From contig JAEDOE010000045.1 of assembly GCA_016302095.1 (NCBI GenBank), positions 1 to 7,894 on the forward strand: a stretch of DNA of 7,894 nucleotides, given 5' to 3'. Under the pieces are notes generated by a model. The model saw nothing but the letters and a program-made list of their open reading frames with translations, did not search any database and was not told where the DNA came from. The stretch comes from Anaerovibrio sp. GTDB lineage: Bacteria; Bacillota; Negativicutes; Selenomonadales; Selenomonadaceae. The translations under genes were made by a program, and so were the position numbers. Of the stretch, positions 5,180 to 7,894 are shown in pieces (positions within the stretch are counted from its first letter, which is position 1; the number at the start of each line of letters is the position of its first letter).

Positions 5180-7123
5180 TTAATACAGCTTTGCGCCAGC
5201 AGGGATATTGTCAGAAACCATCAACAGGTTCAGCCTCTCTGCCCCGTCATACTCGCACACTGCACTCAGCAGCATGCCACAGGATTCAATGCCCATCATG
5301 GCACGCGGCGGCAGGTTCACGATAGCTACCAGCGTCTTGCCAATCAGCTCCTCCGGCTCGTAGTAAGCGTGAATACCGCTCAGAATAGTGCGGTCAGTGC
5401 CGGTACCATCATCAAGGGTAAACTGCAGTAGCTTCTTGGACTTCTTCACAGCCTCACAGGCCTTGACCTTTACAGCACGGAAGTCGGACTTGGAGAAGGT
5501 CTCAAAATCAACGCACTCCTCAAAGAGCGGCTCAATCTTTACCTTGGAGAGATCCAGCTTCTCTACTGGAGCCGCCTCAGCTGCAGGCACATCATTAGTC
5601 AGGTTCTTCCTGCCCTCACCAGCCAATGGCTTCATGGTCGGGAACAGCAATACATCACGGATGGATGCACTGTCCGTCAGGAACATAACCAGGCGGTCGA
5701 TGCCGATGCCCAGGCCGCCCGTTGGCGGCAAGCCATACTCAAGGGCAGTAATGAAGTCACGATCCATCTCATGAGCCTCATCATCACCAGCCTCACGCTG
5801 CTTCATCTGATCCAGGAAGCGTCCCTCCTGATCAATCGGATCATTCAGTTCGGTAAAGCCATTGGCCAGCTCACGGCCATAGATAAAGAACTCAAAGCGA
5901 TCGGTAATCAGCGGATTCTCTGGATTCCTCTTGGCAAGAGGGGAAATCTCCGTTGGATGACCGGTAATGAAGGTTGGCTGAATCAGGGACTCCTCCACCT
6001 TTTCCTCAAAGGCTGCATTCAAAATGCCGCCAATGCCAAAACGCTCCTCATAAGGAACGCCAATCTCCTTGGCCATAGCGCGGGCTTCCTCCACAGTCTG
6101 GCAGCTGAGGAAATCCTTGCCGGTTGCTTCCTTTACCGCATCATTCATGCTGATGCGCTTTACCTTTGCCAAATCAATCTCAGTTCCCTGATAATTGATA
6201 ACAGTAGTGCCCAGCACCTTCTGTGCCGCATTCAGCACGATGCCCTCAGTAATATCCATCAAATCGCGATAATCAGCATATGCCTGATAAATCTCAATGG
6301 AAGTAAACTCAGGGTTGTGGCGCACATCCATGCCCTCGTTGCGGAAAACACGCCCCATCTCATAGACACGCTCCATGCCGCCTACAATCAGCCGCTTCAG
6401 ATTCAGCTCCGTAGCAATACGCAGGTACATATCTATATCCAGTGTATTGTGATGGGTAATAAACGGCCTTGCCGCCGCGCCGCCGGCAATAGTACCCAGC
6501 ACCGGCGTCTCCACCTCAAGGAAGTCACGCTCATCCAGATAATCACGGATGGACTTCATGATATTGGTGCGAGCCACAAAGGTATTCATAACCTCAGGAT
6601 TCATAATCAAATCCACATAACGCTGGCGATAGCGGATTTCCGTATCTGTCAGGCCGTGGAACTTCTCAGGCAGAGGACGCAGGGACTTGGACAAAAGGTC
6701 AAAATCATCCACACGGACGGTAATCTCGCCCCGGCGGGTGCGGAAAACCTTGCCCTTTACACCGATAATATCGCCAATATCCAAAAGCTTGAACTGGGAA
6801 TACTTCTCCTCCCCCAGCACATCCAGCTTGAAATAAATCTGGATGCGGCCGCTGCGGTCCATCAGCACGGAAAAGCTTGCCTTGCCATGGCCGCGGATTG
6901 CCATCAGGCGGCCTGCGATAGTAATTTCTTCCTGGCTCTCAGCCTCGCCCTCAAGGTACTCAAACTGCTCCAGCACCTCATTGGCATGGTGAGAAACCTC
7001 AAAACGGTGGCCAAAAGGAGCCACTCCCTTTGCCTCAAAGGCTGCCAGCTTATCCCGGCGCACCTTCAAAAGCTCATTCATATCCTGTTCAACAACAGGC
7101 TTGCTCTCATTCTTCTCTGACAC
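5180..7123 (-). CDS. lysS: Lysyl-tRNA synthetase, class II, with C-terminal tRNA-binding domain
   Basis: This enzyme charges tRNA-Lys with lysine in the cytoplasm. It has 647 residues against roughly 500 for common bacterial LysRS. The anticodon-binding OB fold spans about 60-145. Class II motif 1 ends in [10 protein letters not shown] (201-210), motif 2 is GRVFRNEG with the following RHNPEFT (257-273), and motif 3 is [15 protein letters not shown] (469-483). The normal core ends near FPTMKPL (494-500). An Ala/Pro-rich linker follows, then a second OB-fold domain (about 530-647; [30 protein letters not shown]) of the kind found at the end of MetRS and in Trbp111/EMAP II proteins. This appended domain generally raises tRNA affinity. 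The start is GTG at 7123 with AGGAG ten bases upstream; no ATG start is better placed. It follows greA after a 77-bp gap with no terminator and ends in the terminator at 5049-5090. Confidence 0.97.
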   Translation of the reverse strand: MSEKNESKPVVEQDMNELLKVRRDKLAAFEAKGVAPFGHRFEVSHHANEVLEQFEYLEGEAESQEEITIAGRLMAIRGHGKASFSVLMDRSGRIQIYFKLDVLGEEKYSQFKLLDIGDIIGVKGKVFRTRRGEITVRVDDFDLLSKSLRPLPEKFHGLTDTEIRYRQRYVDLIMNPEVMNTFVARTNIMKSIRDYLDERDFLEVETPVLGTIAGGAAARPFITHHNTLDIDMYLRIATELNLKRLIVGGMERVYEMGRVFRNEGMDVRHNPEFTSIEIYQAYADYRDLMDITEGIVLNAAQKVLGTTVINYQGTEIDLAKVKRISMNDAVKEATGKDFLSCQTVEEARAMAKEIGVPYEERFGIGGILNAAFEEKVEESLIQPTFITGHPTEISPLAKRNPENPLITDRFEFFIYGRELANGFTELNDPIDQEGRFLDQMKQREAGDDEAHEMDRDFITALEYGLPPTGGLGIGIDRLVMFLTDSASIRDVLLFPTMKPLAGEGRKNLTNDVPAAEAAPVEKLDLSKVKIEPLFEECVDFETFSKSDFRAVKVKACEAVKKSKKLLQFTLDDGTGTDRTILSGIHAYYEPEELIGKTLVAIVNLPPRAMMGIESCGMLLSAVCEYDGAERLNLLMVSDNIPAGAKLY

Positions 7124-7200
7124 TTGAATCTATCTCCTATTGCAGCTATTACAACTAGTATAACTATTGTATGCTTTATATTATATTGCCTACTTATTGC

Positions 7201-7674
7201 TTACTGCTTAATCTCCATAATCTGGTACTGGATAATGTTATCGCCAACAACAACATCCACCACAGAGCCAACAGCCTGCCCCATAATAGCCAATCCTACC
7301 GGGGACTCATTGGAAATCTTGCCATTGTCAGGATCCGCCTCGGTGGAACCAACAATCATGTAGGTATCAACCTCATCAAACTCAATATCCTTCAGCACAA
7401 CCTGGCAGCCCAGGGAAACCGTGTTGCTGTCAGAGCTTGCCTCGATGATGCGGGCATTCCTGATGCTCTCCTCCAGTTCAAGGATTTCGCCCTCCAAAAA
7501 TGCCTGCTCATTTTTCGCATCATCATACTCGGAGTTCTCGGACAGGTCGCCCAGAGCAATGGCAGCTTTCAGGCGTTCTGCTACCTCTTTTCGCCTTTCT
7601 CCCTTTAAGTAATTCAGCTTTTCCTGCAATTTTTTAAGACCATCCGCGGTCAGCATTACACTCTTGTCTGCCAT
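7201..7674 (-). CDS. greA: Transcription elongation factor GreA
   Basis: GreA binds the secondary channel of RNA polymerase and stimulates cleavage of backtracked transcripts. The 157 residues match the family length. Residues 1-75 form the antiparallel coiled coil, whose tip GDLSENSEYDDAK (42-54) carries the acidic pair D43 and E46 that corresponds to D41/E44 of E. coli GreA. The rest is the FKBP-like C-terminal domain (IVGSTEADP, ISNESPVGLAIMG, GSVVDV). The frame stays open to a TTG at 7683, but AGGAG directly abuts that codon. ATG 7674 stands nine bases from AGGAG and begins MADKSVMLT, so it is chosen. It is the first gene after the promoter at 7840-7868 and leads into lysS, an arrangement common in related bacteria. 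Confidence 0.97.
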   Translation of the reverse strand: MADKSVMLTADGLKKLQEKLNYLKGERRKEVAERLKAAIALGDLSENSEYDDAKNEQAFLEGEILELEESIRNARIIEASSDSNTVSLGCQVVLKDIEFDEVDTYMIVGSTEADPDNGKISNESPVGLAIMGQAVGSVVDVVVGDNIIQYQIMEIKQ

Positions 7675-7722
7675 TTTGCACAACTCCTTTTATCATATAG
7701 TAACAGGCGGCAGCTGCACTAG

Positions 7723-7796
7723 CTTTATGCAGAAAACTAAACGCCATCTGCTATCAAAACTTCATGCAGAAAACCGCAATCTATCTGCCGTCAAAA
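7723..7796 (-). repeat. Two adjacent 37-bp direct repeats in the greA leader
   Basis: Units 7723-7759 and 7760-7796 abut exactly and agree at 28 of 37 positions by hand count. In each unit GCAGA and TCTGC lie 13 bases apart as arms of a possible hairpin. The arms, the flanking TTTTGA and the CATrAAG end are conserved, while seven of the nine differences fall between or next to the arms. Both lie in the transcribed leader, about 50-120 nt upstream of the greA start. A faint third partial copy may begin near 7797. Confidence 0.75.
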
Positions 7797-7839
7797 TCTA
7801 ATGCAACGTGCCTGCGCTTGTTTTTAGTCACACTGTACT

Positions 7840-7868
7840 ATTATATTTATTTTTCATTGCAATGTCAA
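7840..7868 (-). promoter_or_regulatory. Sigma-70/sigma-A promoter of the greA-lysS operon
   Basis: On the minus strand, TTGACA (7863-7868) and TATAAT (7840-7845) are both perfect consensus boxes separated by exactly 17 bp. The predicted start of transcription is near 7833, giving a leader of about 160 nt before greA. It should be a strong constitutive promoter. Confidence 0.92.
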
Positions 7869-7894
7869 TCCGTGCCCCACTGCCAAAAGGCAAA

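Noticed and set aside
5771..7120. A 449-codon open frame on the plus strand opposite lysS
   Set aside because: It lies wholly inside a clearly coding lysS frame with all class II synthetase motifs. Its translation is Leu/Ile/His/Gln-rich with no recognisable domain, and it has no convincing ribosome site. It is an antisense shadow caused by codon bias.
7124..7200. TATAAT-like bases between greA and lysS as a separate lysS promoter
   Set aside because: No acceptable -35 lies 16-18 bp upstream. The gap is short and simply AT-rich, so co-transcription from the greA promoter is the simpler reading.
7171..7608. Plus-strand open frames opposite greA
   Set aside because: They are antisense to a well-conserved greA and have no supporting ribosome site or domain.
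7869..7894. TGCC-TTTT-GGCA hairpin at the right edge as a terminator of an upstream gene
   Set aside because: The stem is four base pairs with no U-run on the visible side, and the window ends before any upstream gene can be seen.

Overview
The window reads as a low- to mid-GC Bacillota chromosome. Every gene that can be supported lies on the minus strand, so transcription runs from high to low coordinates. The lysyl-tRNA synthetase carries a C-terminal tRNA-binding domain, and greA lies directly upstream of it. That combination, with AGGAG-type ribosome sites and the AT-rich gaps, suggests an anaerobe of the Negativicutes (Selenomonas/Anaerovibrio-like). This placement is inference from gene content, not a database match.

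Right part (7894 to about 5050): a housekeeping operon. A near-ideal sigma-70 promoter (TTGACA, 17 bp, TATAAT) is followed by a roughly 160-nt leader holding two adjacent 37-bp repeats, each with hairpin-forming ends. Then come greA (transcript-cleavage factor) and lysS (GTG start, fused C-terminal OB-fold domain), closed by a strong intrinsic terminator at 5049-5090.

Middle (about 5033 to 4842): a gene-free regulatory gap. It holds a candidate promoter whose -35 box is one arm of a perfect inverted repeat, plus several smaller palindromes.

Left part (4841 to 1): a nonribosomal-peptide locus. In transcription order it holds a small STAS-domain protein (anti-sigma-factor antagonist type), a Sfp-type phosphopantetheinyl transferase, a 967-residue synthetase with domains adenylation - carrier - condensation, and the start of a second synthetase that begins directly with an adenylation domain and runs off the left edge. 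The transferase would prime the carrier serine. The first adenylation domain loads the starter, and the condensation domain at the end of protein one would join it to the unit selected by protein two. The STAS protein may tie the locus to a partner-switching signal.

The most unusual points are four. The first adenylation domain has Val where amino-acid-activating domains have the amine-binding Asp. The module is cut between condensation and adenylation domains. The gap at that cut is a 69-bp tandem duplication that includes a second ribosome site and ATG. The greA leader carries its own tandem hairpin repeats.
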